A stretch of DNA of 13,044 nt from contig JALURH010000105.1 in the NCBI GenBank assembly GCA_027017025.1, positions 1 to 13,044 of the forward strand, read 5' to 3'. Below the pieces are notes generated by a model. It did no database searches. It saw only the letters and a program-made list of their open reading frames with translations, and was not told where the DNA came from. Of this stretch, positions 7,198 to 13,044 are shown piece after piece. This DNA is from Thermofilaceae archaeon (GTDB lineage Archaea > Thermoproteota > Thermoprotei > Thermofilales > Thermofilaceae). Position 1 is the stretch's first letter. Every line of letters starts with the position of its first letter. The position numbers and the translations under genes were made by a program.

Positions 7198-7290
7198 ATT
7201 ATAACCATGTTATTACAGATAATTACATTAAGATAAATGTTATTATAACATTAAGTAAATTCTTATAGACATGATACCGTCTCTAGACAC
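7198..7290. promoter_or_regulatory. Divergent regulator/guaB control region with operator-like repeats
   Basis: No gene lies here. On the plus strand TCTTATAG (7261-7268) is centred 26 bases before the guaB ATG, and guaB has no Shine-Dalgarno, so a leaderless guaB mRNA is likely. On the minus strand an AT-rich box around 7218-7228 sits about 26 bases from the regulator's ATG. Three dyads and two direct repeats, entered separately, cover 7201-7255, overlapping the regulator promoter and lying just upstream of the guaB promoter. Confidence 0.5.
7201..7255. repeat. Cluster of inverted and direct repeats (candidate operators)
   Basis: Site A is ATAAC-CAT-GTTAT (7201-7213). Site B has arms ATGTTATTA (7207-7215) and TAATTACAT (7220-7228), 8 of 9 complementary around CAGA. 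Site C is AATGTTAT-T-ATAACATT (7236-7252), a perfect 8+8 dyad. In addition ATGTTATTA recurs at 7237-7245 and ACATTAAG occurs at 7225-7232 and 7248-7255, so the two halves look like a tandem duplication of about 30 bases with a deletion of about 7. All sites share the GTTAT/ATAAC half-site. The natural candidate ligand is the adjacent AbrB-PhoU protein. Confidence 0.6.
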
Positions 7291-8346
7291 ATGGGTAAAT
7301 TTAGCGATAAAATCAAAGATCTCCCACTAGGGTTAAGCTTTGATGATGTATTGCTAGTACCGCAATACTCTGATGTGAGAATAGAGGAGATTGATCTCTC
7401 AACAAAGATAGCGGAAAAATTGACCCTACGTATACCAATCATTAGCTCCCCAATGGACACAGTTACAGGTAGAGAAATGGTTATTGAGCTAGGTAGACTT
7501 GGGGGTTTAGGTGTTCTGCCGAGAACACTTCAGCTAGATCATACTTTAGAAATAGTTAGAGAAGCTTTAGAGAATAGTGTTCCTGTCGCAGCCGCAGTTG
7601 GCCCATTTGACGATAATAGGGTTAAGAAATTGGCTGAAGAGGGGGTTTCGTTAATAGTAGTAGATACTGCACATGGGCACAGTAAGAATGTTGTTGAAGC
7701 TACACGTAGGTACTCGGAGTATGGGGTTCCTGTGATGGCAGGTAATATTGTTACTGGGCAAGCTGCTGAAGCCCTTATAAACGCTGGTGCCTCTTCTCTA
7801 AGAGTAGGTATAGGTCCTGGTCACGCATGTACGACTAGGGAGGTTGCTGGAGTAGGTGTTCCACAATTGACTGCTATCAGTTGGGTAGCTGAGATTGCTA
7901 AGGAGAGAGGGGTTAGCGTGATCGCAGATGGGGGTATTGAGAAAACAGGTGATATTGTAAAGGCATTAGCGGCTGGTGCAGATGCAGTTATGTTAGGCTA
8001 CCTTCTAGCTGGCGTTAATGAAGCCCCCGGGAGACGCTTAGAGGTTTCTGGAAGATGCTACAAAGAATACAGAGGTATGGGATCTCTCAGTGCATTGAAG
8101 AGAGGCTCTAAGCGTTATGGAGAGTTCAAAAAAGTCCCTGAAGGAATAGAGGGCTATGTTGAGTGCCGTGGTCCCCTAAAATATGTTATCTCAAATATTG
8201 TTGGTGGTTTAAAGCAGGGAATGGGTTATGTTGGAGCTAGGAATATAAGAGAACTGCAGAAAAAAGCTGTTTTCGTCAGGCTTTCTGAAGGAGGAATCAA
8301 GGAGTCTAGGCCTAGAGGTATATTGAGAGAGGTGAATTGGATATGA
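7291..8346 (+). CDS. guaB: IMP dehydrogenase lacking CBS domains
   Basis: This 351-residue TIM-barrel enzyme would oxidise IMP to XMP with NAD+, the committed step to GMP. The IMP-binding and catalytic loop is GIGPGHACTTREVAGVGVPQ (173-192), with C180 as the predicted nucleophile. SSPMDTVTG (52-60), VVDTAHGHS (123-131), DGGI (213-216) and GMGS (262-265) are IMPDH-type, and the flap keeps an Arg-Tyr pair (R275-Y276) expected of IMPDH but not of GMP reductase. The usual pair of CBS regulatory domains is missing: the chain passes from LPRTL (76-80) through about 18 residues straight to VAAAVGPFD. The catalytic loop has HAC where most enzymes have SIC. It heads an operon with a deaminase-like gene and guaA, which supports IMPDH over GMP reductase. 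A TATA-like box 26 bases upstream and no Shine-Dalgarno suggest a leaderless start. Confidence 0.92.
   Translation: MGKFSDKIKDLPLGLSFDDVLLVPQYSDVRIEEIDLSTKIAEKLTLRIPIISSPMDTVTGREMVIELGRLGGLGVLPRTLQLDHTLEIVREALENSVPVAAAVGPFDDNRVKKLAEEGVSLIVVDTAHGHSKNVVEATRRYSEYGVPVMAGNIVTGQAAEALINAGASSLRVGIGPGHACTTREVAGVGVPQLTAISWVAEIAKERGVSVIADGGIEKTGDIVKALAAGADAVMLGYLLAGVNEAPGRRLEVSGRCYKEYRGMGSLSALKRGSKRYGEFKKVPEGIEGYVECRGPLKYVISNIVGGLKQGMGYVGARNIRELQKKAVFVRLSEGGIKESRPRGILREVNWI
8329..8335 (+). promoter_or_regulatory. Shine-Dalgarno deciding the amidohydrolase start
   Basis: GAGGTGA inside the end of guaB is a near-perfect archaeal ribosome-binding site. It leaves 7 bases to the ATG at 8343 but only one to a TTG at 8337, so the ATG, which overlaps the guaB stop as ATGA, is preferred. 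Confidence 0.65.
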
Positions 8347-9440
8347 AAATCGAAGTTGGTACTATTATTACTCCTAGTAGTATAAAAGATAATGTTACGA
8401 TTAAGACAAAGTATGGTAAAGGAGAATTATACATAGAGACAGTGGTTTATCCAGGCTTCAGTGATGCACATGCCCATCCACAGGTAGTTGATGTAGGAAA
8501 GCCAAGACGGTGGAAAAATTCATATGAGTGGCTTAAATATAGGCGTCTAAGAGTAGATGAGACTAAGGTTCGGAAAGATTCTTTTCTCTCCTCTAAGCTC
8601 GCTAGAGCTACATATATTTTATCGTTACTTGAGGGAGCTACACTTATAGTTGTTACAGGTAATATTGAGGCTAATCTAAATGCTGCGAAGAGCTTAGGAG
8701 TACATCCAAGGATAGTACTTACCCCTACGATAATGGAGAAAGATGGTTGGCTGAGTATTAAGGAGTTTATCCAGTATTTCTTCAAGAACTATGCACTATG
8801 GAACGGATATTGGAGCCCGGGGATATTTGTACATTCTCTCGGACTTACATCTCCTAACATAATAAGAGAAGCGTATTATGTGGCGGAGAAACTTGGGGTT
8901 CCTCTCGCATTACACTTGTCAGAAGGTATTACTGAGGTAGATAAATTGACTAGGATACTTAACACTAGTAAAGCTAATGTAATAGCTGTCCACTGTATCT
9001 CGGAACCTAAAGAATGTTTTAAGATTACTAGAGGAATTGTACATTGTCCATCATCTAACCTTTACCTCTTTGAGGAAACTGTGAAAGAAATAGATTATAT
9101 ATCAGCTTTAGGTAGTGACTGGCCCCTAGTTACTGGAGGAATATATTCTACTTACAAAATGGCGGTTGATATACATGGACCAAACCTTAATCTACTCAGG
9201 AAAGCTAGTTACGGGGGATACAAGCTTTTTGGAGTAAAATGGTATGGTGATTTCATAGGCTTCGATGAACCATTAGAGAAAGTTATTTCTGGCAAAGCTA
9301 AACTACCCTGCTATGTTTTCGTCAAAGAAAAACCTATTGTTATTGAGAGATCCATAAAGAACCTAGGTTTAAACTACGAGGAGGCAAAAAGGATTGTTAG
9401 GGAAAGTGTAAAGGAGGCATTGGAGAAATATCCTATATAA
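8343..9440 (+). CDS. Amidohydrolase, purine-deaminase-like (COG0402 type)
   Basis: The protein is 365 residues from the ATG at 8343, or 367 from a TTG at 8337; positions here follow the longer form. It is a metal-dependent amidohydrolase barrel with all expected ligands: HAH (H45, H47), H193 with the adjacent catalytic-type E196 (HLSEG), H219 (VHC) and D261 (GSD). The CPSSNLYL segment (237-244) is typical of the aminohydrolase branch that includes guanine deaminase and the adenosine/SAH/5'-deoxyadenosine deaminases. The flanking beta-sandwich is short. It lies inside the guaB-guaA operon, its start overlapping the guaB stop and its own stop six bases before guaA, so it is very likely cotranscribed. 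A function in purine interconversion (guanine to xanthine, or adenine nucleoside/nucleotide to inosine/IMP) is inferred; the substrate cannot be read from sequence. Confidence 0.8.
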   Translation: MKIEVGTIITPSSIKDNVTIKTKYGKGELYIETVVYPGFSDAHAHPQVVDVGKPRRWKNSYEWLKYRRLRVDETKVRKDSFLSSKLARATYILSLLEGATLIVVTGNIEANLNAAKSLGVHPRIVLTPTIMEKDGWLSIKEFIQYFFKNYALWNGYWSPGIFVHSLGLTSPNIIREAYYVAEKLGVPLALHLSEGITEVDKLTRILNTSKANVIAVHCISEPKECFKITRGIVHCPSSNLYLFEETVKEIDYISALGSDWPLVTGGIYSTYKMAVDIHGPNLNLLRKASYGGYKLFGVKWYGDFIGFDEPLEKVISGKAKLPCYVFVKEKPIVIERSIKNLGLNYEEAKRIVRESVKEALEKYPI

Positions 9441-9446
9441 CAGCCG

Positions 9447-11018
9447 GTGGAAAACTTGCTTGTCCAGAAAGTTATTGTCTTAGATTTTGGCGGACAATAT
9501 ACACATCTAATTGCCAGAAGAATCAGGGAACTAAACGTATATAGTGAGATTCTCCCCTATAATATCTCCCTAGAGAAACTTATCGAGCAAAAACCCAATG
9601 CGATTATTCTTTCAGGAGGACCAGCAAGCATATATTGTGAGAATAGCCCCAAACTAGATAATGAGGTGTTAGAGTGGATTATTGATAAAAGAATACCTTT
9701 ATTAGGTATATGCTATGGTCACCAACTAATAGCCCATAGTTTTGGCGGAGTGGTAGAGAAAGGAGAAGAGGGTGAATATGGACCTAGTATCCTGAGATTA
9801 ATAAACAGAGATACAATATTCAATAATACTCCCAGTAAACAGAAGGTTTGGATGTCCCATAGAGATTATGTTAAGACTTTACCTGAAGATTTTATACCTC
9901 TTGCGTCAACAGATTACTCGAAAATAGCTGCATTTAAGCATAGATCTCTGCCGATCTACGGTTTACAGTTTCACCCAGAGGTTAAGCATACAGAGTATGG
10001 TAGAGCAATTTTAGGCAATTTCCTATATAAGGTTTCGGGTCTCCAGGGCACTTGGAATATGGCAAATATCGTTAAGAAGAAGATTGAGTACATTAAAAGG
10101 ATGTGGAAAGGTGGAAACGTTCTCATGGCAATTAGTGGAGGAATCGATTCAACAACAACTGCTTATCTTTTACTAAAAAGCATTGGACCCGATAATCTCC
10201 ATTTAGTTTTTGTTGATACGGGCCTGTTAAGGAAGGGGGAAAGAGAGAAGGTTCTAAGGAATTTAAAGAAACTTGGATTTAAGTATCTACATTTTATTGA
10301 TGCCTCTAGCATATTCCTTAAACGATTGAGAAATGTTATTGATCCGGAGGAGAAAAGAAAGATTATTGCTACAACATTTATTGAAGTATTTAATAACGTT
10401 AGAGAAAAACTTGAGAAAAAATATGGACCATTTAGGTATTTAGCTCAGGGAACTATATATCCCGATAGAATAGAGAGTGGTAAAGTAGGTACTAGATCCG
10501 ATAAAATTAAGAGTCATCACAATGTAACTCTACCCAGGGATATTAAGTTTAAAATTATAGAGCCTTTATCTGACCTCTACAAGGACGAAGTTAGACTTCT
10601 AGCAAAGAAGCTGGGACTTCCAGAAGATATCGTTTATCAGCACCCATTCCCAGGACCCGGTCTAGCTGTTAGGATAATTGGTGAAGTTACCGAGGAGAAA
10701 CTTAGGATTCTAAGAAGAGCTACGGAAATAGTTGAGGAGGAGATGAAGAAGAGCGGATACTATAGGAAAGTTTGGCAAGCCTTTCCAGTGTTACTACCAT
10801 TTAAGTCCGTAGGAGTTATGGGAGATTCTAGGACATACGAGTATGCAATCGCTCTAAGGGTAGTTGAGAGCGAAGATGCTATGACAGCCGATTTCGCTAA
10901 GCTTCCATGGGAAATTTTGGACAAAATTGCTTCAAGAATAGTTAATGAAATAGATGGTGTAAATAGGGTACTTTACGATATTACTAATAAACCTCCAGCA
11001 ACAATAGAGTACGAGTAG
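9447..11018 (+). CDS. guaA: GMP synthase (glutamine-hydrolysing), two-domain form
   Basis: This 523-residue enzyme converts XMP, ATP and glutamine to GMP. The N-terminal class I glutamine amidotransferase domain (about 5-195) has the nucleophile C89 in GICYGHQ and the His-Glu pair H176/E178 in LQFHPEV. The ATP-pyrophosphatase domain follows with the P-loop SGGIDS (230-235). The C-terminal dimerisation/XMP domain ends in the characteristic ITNKPPATIEYE. Both domains are on one chain, unlike the split GuaAa/GuaAb of many euryarchaea. It is the last gene of the guaB operon. The start is ambiguous: the GTG at 9447 has no good Shine-Dalgarno, whereas GGTGGA sits four bases before a TTG at 9456, giving a protein three residues shorter that still contains all motifs. 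It ends 24 bases from the convergent MFS gene. Confidence 0.95.
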   Translation: MENLLVQKVIVLDFGGQYTHLIARRIRELNVYSEILPYNISLEKLIEQKPNAIILSGGPASIYCENSPKLDNEVLEWIIDKRIPLLGICYGHQLIAHSFGGVVEKGEEGEYGPSILRLINRDTIFNNTPSKQKVWMSHRDYVKTLPEDFIPLASTDYSKIAAFKHRSLPIYGLQFHPEVKHTEYGRAILGNFLYKVSGLQGTWNMANIVKKKIEYIKRMWKGGNVLMAISGGIDSTTTAYLLLKSIGPDNLHLVFVDTGLLRKGEREKVLRNLKKLGFKYLHFIDASSIFLKRLRNVIDPEEKRKIIATTFIEVFNNVREKLEKKYGPFRYLAQGTIYPDRIESGKVGTRSDKIKSHHNVTLPRDIKFKIIEPLSDLYKDEVRLLAKKLGLPEDIVYQHPFPGPGLAVRIIGEVTEEKLRILRRATEIVEEEMKKSGYYRKVWQAFPVLLPFKSVGVMGDSRTYEYAIALRVVESEDAMTADFAKLPWEILDKIASRIVNEIDGVNRVLYDITNKPPATIEYE

Positions 11019-11042
11019 AGCTATAGTCTAGTCATTTGATTT

Positions 11043-12869
11043 CTATTGGATTATAGTTATGCCTGAATGCTTGTAAAAGATTATCCTAATAATATCGCTT
11101 GCGTCTTCGAAGTCGTCTGCAACCATCTCCATTAGATCAACAGCATCACGAAGATCTATTGCAGAAAGGATGTCTATTTTCCCTTCATCAATAAGTTCTC
11201 TTATTTTTACCATAAGCCTAGATCTGATTCTATCTATCCTGGATTCTATATGTTCAACTTCGTCTGTTAAATAGAATGCATAGATAGGTGATATTCGGAG
11301 AGCCTCTAGATTCTCTATAAACTTATTTGCTAGGCTTACTAACTCATTATCCATATTTATTAGAAGTTCCCGTAATTCACCATTAACGTTCTTAAGATTT
11401 ACCCTAAGTAGACGTTCATCGCACTCAAGTATAGCTCCAGCAATTCTATCTATACATTCAATTAGTCTCTCAAAATCCATTCTGTCTCCTAGAGGAAGAA
11501 ATGTTGTCCACATTTTTCCCATCGCTAATCTCTTAATGCTATCAGCTTCTCTCTCTATCTTCTTTATCTTTTTCATAAATTGTTGCGCTTCTTCTGTTTT
11601 ACCATCAAATAACGACTCTATAACATTTTTCTGTATAGCTACTATATCTCTCATTAGGGATGAATGCTTTACTACCATGCCAAAAAATGGCCAGAAAGGT
11701 CGTGTCTCGCGTAAGAGTATAAATGTTAGACCGGTTATAGTCATTAAAAGCAGTGATATGAGGGAAAATGATCCACTAAAACCTAGGTTATTTAATAGAA
11801 GTCCCACTAAAATAGCTCCAGATACGTATCCAGAGTCCCTCAGAGCTCTATATAGTCCCACGGCTATAGCTTTGCCTCCGACTGGAGCTAGATCTATGCT
11901 CATAGCTGGTAGGATAGGGTAGTACATTGCGTAACCTATCCCCATCAGAGTAGTCAGCAAGAGAGCTTCGGGAAAAGCATTTGCGAATGGATAGAGAAGT
12001 ATGGATAATGAATTCAAAAACAAACCTAGTGTAGCTAGAATCTTTCTGCCCAATTTATCAGAGATCTCTCCCCAGAAAGGCATCATCAGCGACCATACAA
12101 ACATGAGTGCCCCTTGTATTACGCCGATTTCTAGAGCGGAAAAACCTCTTAGCGCCAGGAAGAGTGGAATAGCTATCCATATGAGGGTATCTGCTACCTT
12201 TGCTATATGTGAAGCAATATATGTTGCAAGTATACTTATAGTCGAGAAACATCTTCTGACAACATAAGTAGTTGGGACTTTAGACTCGTATACGTATCTC
12301 TTATCTTTGAGCAGGAATACTCTTGTTTCCTTAAAGAGTACAGCAAGAACTATAGCTACAATGGAGGCGAAAAGTGAATAAATAAAACCTGTGGATATAC
12401 CGTAATTACTCCATAGGAAACCACCAATTATAGCTCCAAGACCATAACCAATGTATGCTGTTCCCTCCATGTAGCCAAAGCTTCTTGAAGCCTCTTCTGA
12501 TCCAAGTATGTCTGTTATTGCTACCGCTGCCGTAGCATATAGCAATCCTTCTCCAAAACCAATCAATAAATTGCCTAGTATTAGACCAATAACATCTACT
12601 AGAAAGATTATTAAAGACACCCCTATAGCGTATATAAAGCTTCCAATAATTAAGATAGGTTTTCTACCTAAGCGGTTTATGATAAAGCCTCCGAGAACAT
12701 CAGCGACACTCTTAAAGATACCGAAGGAAATTACTGGTAGGGCAAGTATAAAGCCTTGTGCAAAATTGCTCGAGTATACAGATAAAATTGTTCTTTGAAC
12801 CCCAGTAGCACTTCCAATAAAAAATTCTAGGAATAATACTGTGGTTATTATTAGGATTCTCCCCTTCAT
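11043..12869 (-). CDS. MFS transporter with C-terminal DUF47/PhoU-like domain
   Basis: This is a 608-residue fusion. Residues about 1-390 are a 12-helix major facilitator carrier with the loop 2-3 motif GGFIINRLGRKP (60-71) and its repeat in the second half, WGEISDKLGRKI (266-277). Residues about 400-600 are soluble and helical, and match the DUF47 (PhoU_div) branch of the PhoU superfamily: EREAD (439-443), PLGDRMDFERLIECIDRIAGA (459-479) and a C-terminal acidic helix, EMVADDFEDASD (581-592), of the metal-binding ExxxD type. DUF47 proteins are normally free partners of Pit-type phosphate transporters, so the tail may sense phosphate or metal and gate the carrier from the cytoplasm. The substrate is unknown. 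The preferred ATG at 12869 has TGGTG six bases upstream; an out-of-frame ATG at 12873 is rejected. It is convergent with guaA. Confidence 0.85.
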   Translation of the reverse strand: MKGRILIITTVLFLEFFIGSATGVQRTILSVYSSNFAQGFILALPVISFGIFKSVADVLGGFIINRLGRKPILIIGSFIYAIGVSLIIFLVDVIGLILGNLLIGFGEGLLYATAAVAITDILGSEEASRSFGYMEGTAYIGYGLGAIIGGFLWSNYGISTGFIYSLFASIVAIVLAVLFKETRVFLLKDKRYVYESKVPTTYVVRRCFSTISILATYIASHIAKVADTLIWIAIPLFLALRGFSALEIGVIQGALMFVWSLMMPFWGEISDKLGRKILATLGLFLNSLSILLYPFANAFPEALLLTTLMGIGYAMYYPILPAMSIDLAPVGGKAIAVGLYRALRDSGYVSGAILVGLLLNNLGFSGSFSLISLLLMTITGLTFILLRETRPFWPFFGMVVKHSSLMRDIVAIQKNVIESLFDGKTEEAQQFMKKIKKIEREADSIKRLAMGKMWTTFLPLGDRMDFERLIECIDRIAGAILECDERLLRVNLKNVNGELRELLINMDNELVSLANKFIENLEALRISPIYAFYLTDEVEHIESRIDRIRSRLMVKIRELIDEGKIDILSAIDLRDAVDLMEMVADDFEDASDIIRIIFYKHSGITIIQ

Positions 12870-13044
12870 TCATAGCACCAAATTACTCTATAATATTTAT
12901 AGGGATATGTATTATATGAAGATATATATAAATATGGTTCTTTTTCTTCGCTATAGAATACTCATGAGTTTATAGTTAATTTTCATAGGGATGTTAAAAA
13001 TAGTAATTAGAGGGGAAAATCCGGTTAGATCTATTAATTAACAA
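12870..13044. promoter_or_regulatory. Non-coding promoter region upstream of the MFS-DUF47 gene
   Basis: Stops occur in every frame of this very A+T-rich stretch; the longest plausible ORF (ATG 12991 to TAA 13041) has only 16 codons. On the minus strand TATAAATA (12894-12901) would place a start site at about 12871, giving a leaderless message. A second box at about 12925-12932 (TATATAAA on the plus strand, TTTATATA on the minus strand) would give a leader of about 33 bases that includes the TGGTG site, and could also serve rightward transcription. The palindrome ACTCATGAGT (12960-12969) sits just beyond it and may be a regulator site. Confidence 0.45.

Noticed and set aside
7291..8346. GMP reductase as an alternative identity for the CBS-less TIM barrel
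   Set aside because: SSPMDTV and TAHGHS are IMPDH-type, the flap keeps an Arg-Tyr pair, and the gene shares an operon with guaA.
11536..11922. Plus-strand open frame of 128 codons opposite the MFS-DUF47 gene
   Set aside because: It spans the junction between carrier and tail in antisense; the minus-strand protein has motifs on both sides, so this is a shadow.
12991..13041. 16-codon ORF at the right edge
   Set aside because: Too short, ends inside the window, and has no recognisable product or conserved start context.
1..13044. Mobile element, CRISPR array or defence island
   Set aside because: No transposase, integrase, regularly spaced repeats or terminal inverted repeats were seen; the genes are compact housekeeping and transport genes.

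Overview
The window looks like chromosomal DNA of a thermophilic archaeon, most likely a Thermoproteota (crenarchaeal, Desulfurococcales-like) lineage. The reasons are A+T-rich DNA with heavy AGA/AGG and ATA codon use, TATA/BRE-like elements about 26 bp ahead of first genes that lack a Shine-Dalgarno (leaderless transcripts), GGTGA-type Shine-Dalgarno sites in front of internal genes, a class III (archaellin/pilin-type) signal peptide, and an AbrB-PhoU regulator of archaeal type. The species cannot be named from sequence alone. No tRNA, rRNA, CRISPR array, insertion sequence or phage gene is visible. The genes are intact and tightly packed.

Layout. (1) 1-1318, minus strand: two pilin-like surface or secretion proteins in tandem, the second cut by the window edge. 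(2) 1433-2221, plus: a radical-SAM activating-enzyme-type protein, followed by an odd reading frame (2209-2319) that may be a frameshifted 3' extension. (3) 2384-4683, minus: an ArsB/NhaD-type ion permease and a small multi-helix membrane protein with a coiled coil, translationally coupled through a TAATG overlap. (4) 4738-6238, plus: a predicted phosphoribosyltransferase and a ZIP divalent-metal transporter, each with its own leaderless-type promoter. (5) 6235-7197, minus: an AbrB-PhoU regulator whose stop codon overlaps the ZIP stop tail-to-tail. (6) 7198-7290: a divergent control region with a cluster of inverted and direct repeats. (7) 7291-11018, plus: a guanine-nucleotide operon, guaB, then an amidohydrolase, then guaA. 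(8) 11043-12869, minus: an MFS transporter fused to a C-terminal DUF47/PhoU-like domain. (9) 12870-13044: non-coding promoter DNA.

How the genes fit together. The core is a GMP synthesis operon: GuaB oxidises IMP to XMP and GuaA aminates XMP to GMP. Between them, overlapping guaB, is a purine-deaminase-like amidohydrolase that could supply or recycle purines for this branch. The GuaB lacks the regulatory CBS domains. A phosphoribosyltransferase nearby adds a possible salvage activity. The second theme is ion or phosphate homeostasis: a ZIP transporter, an anion/cation permease, and two PhoU-superfamily proteins, one fused to a DNA-binding AbrB domain and one fused to an MFS carrier. The most unusual items are the MFS-DUF47 fusion, the deaminase-like gene inside the guaB-guaA operon, and the repeat cluster between the AbrB-PhoU gene and guaB.
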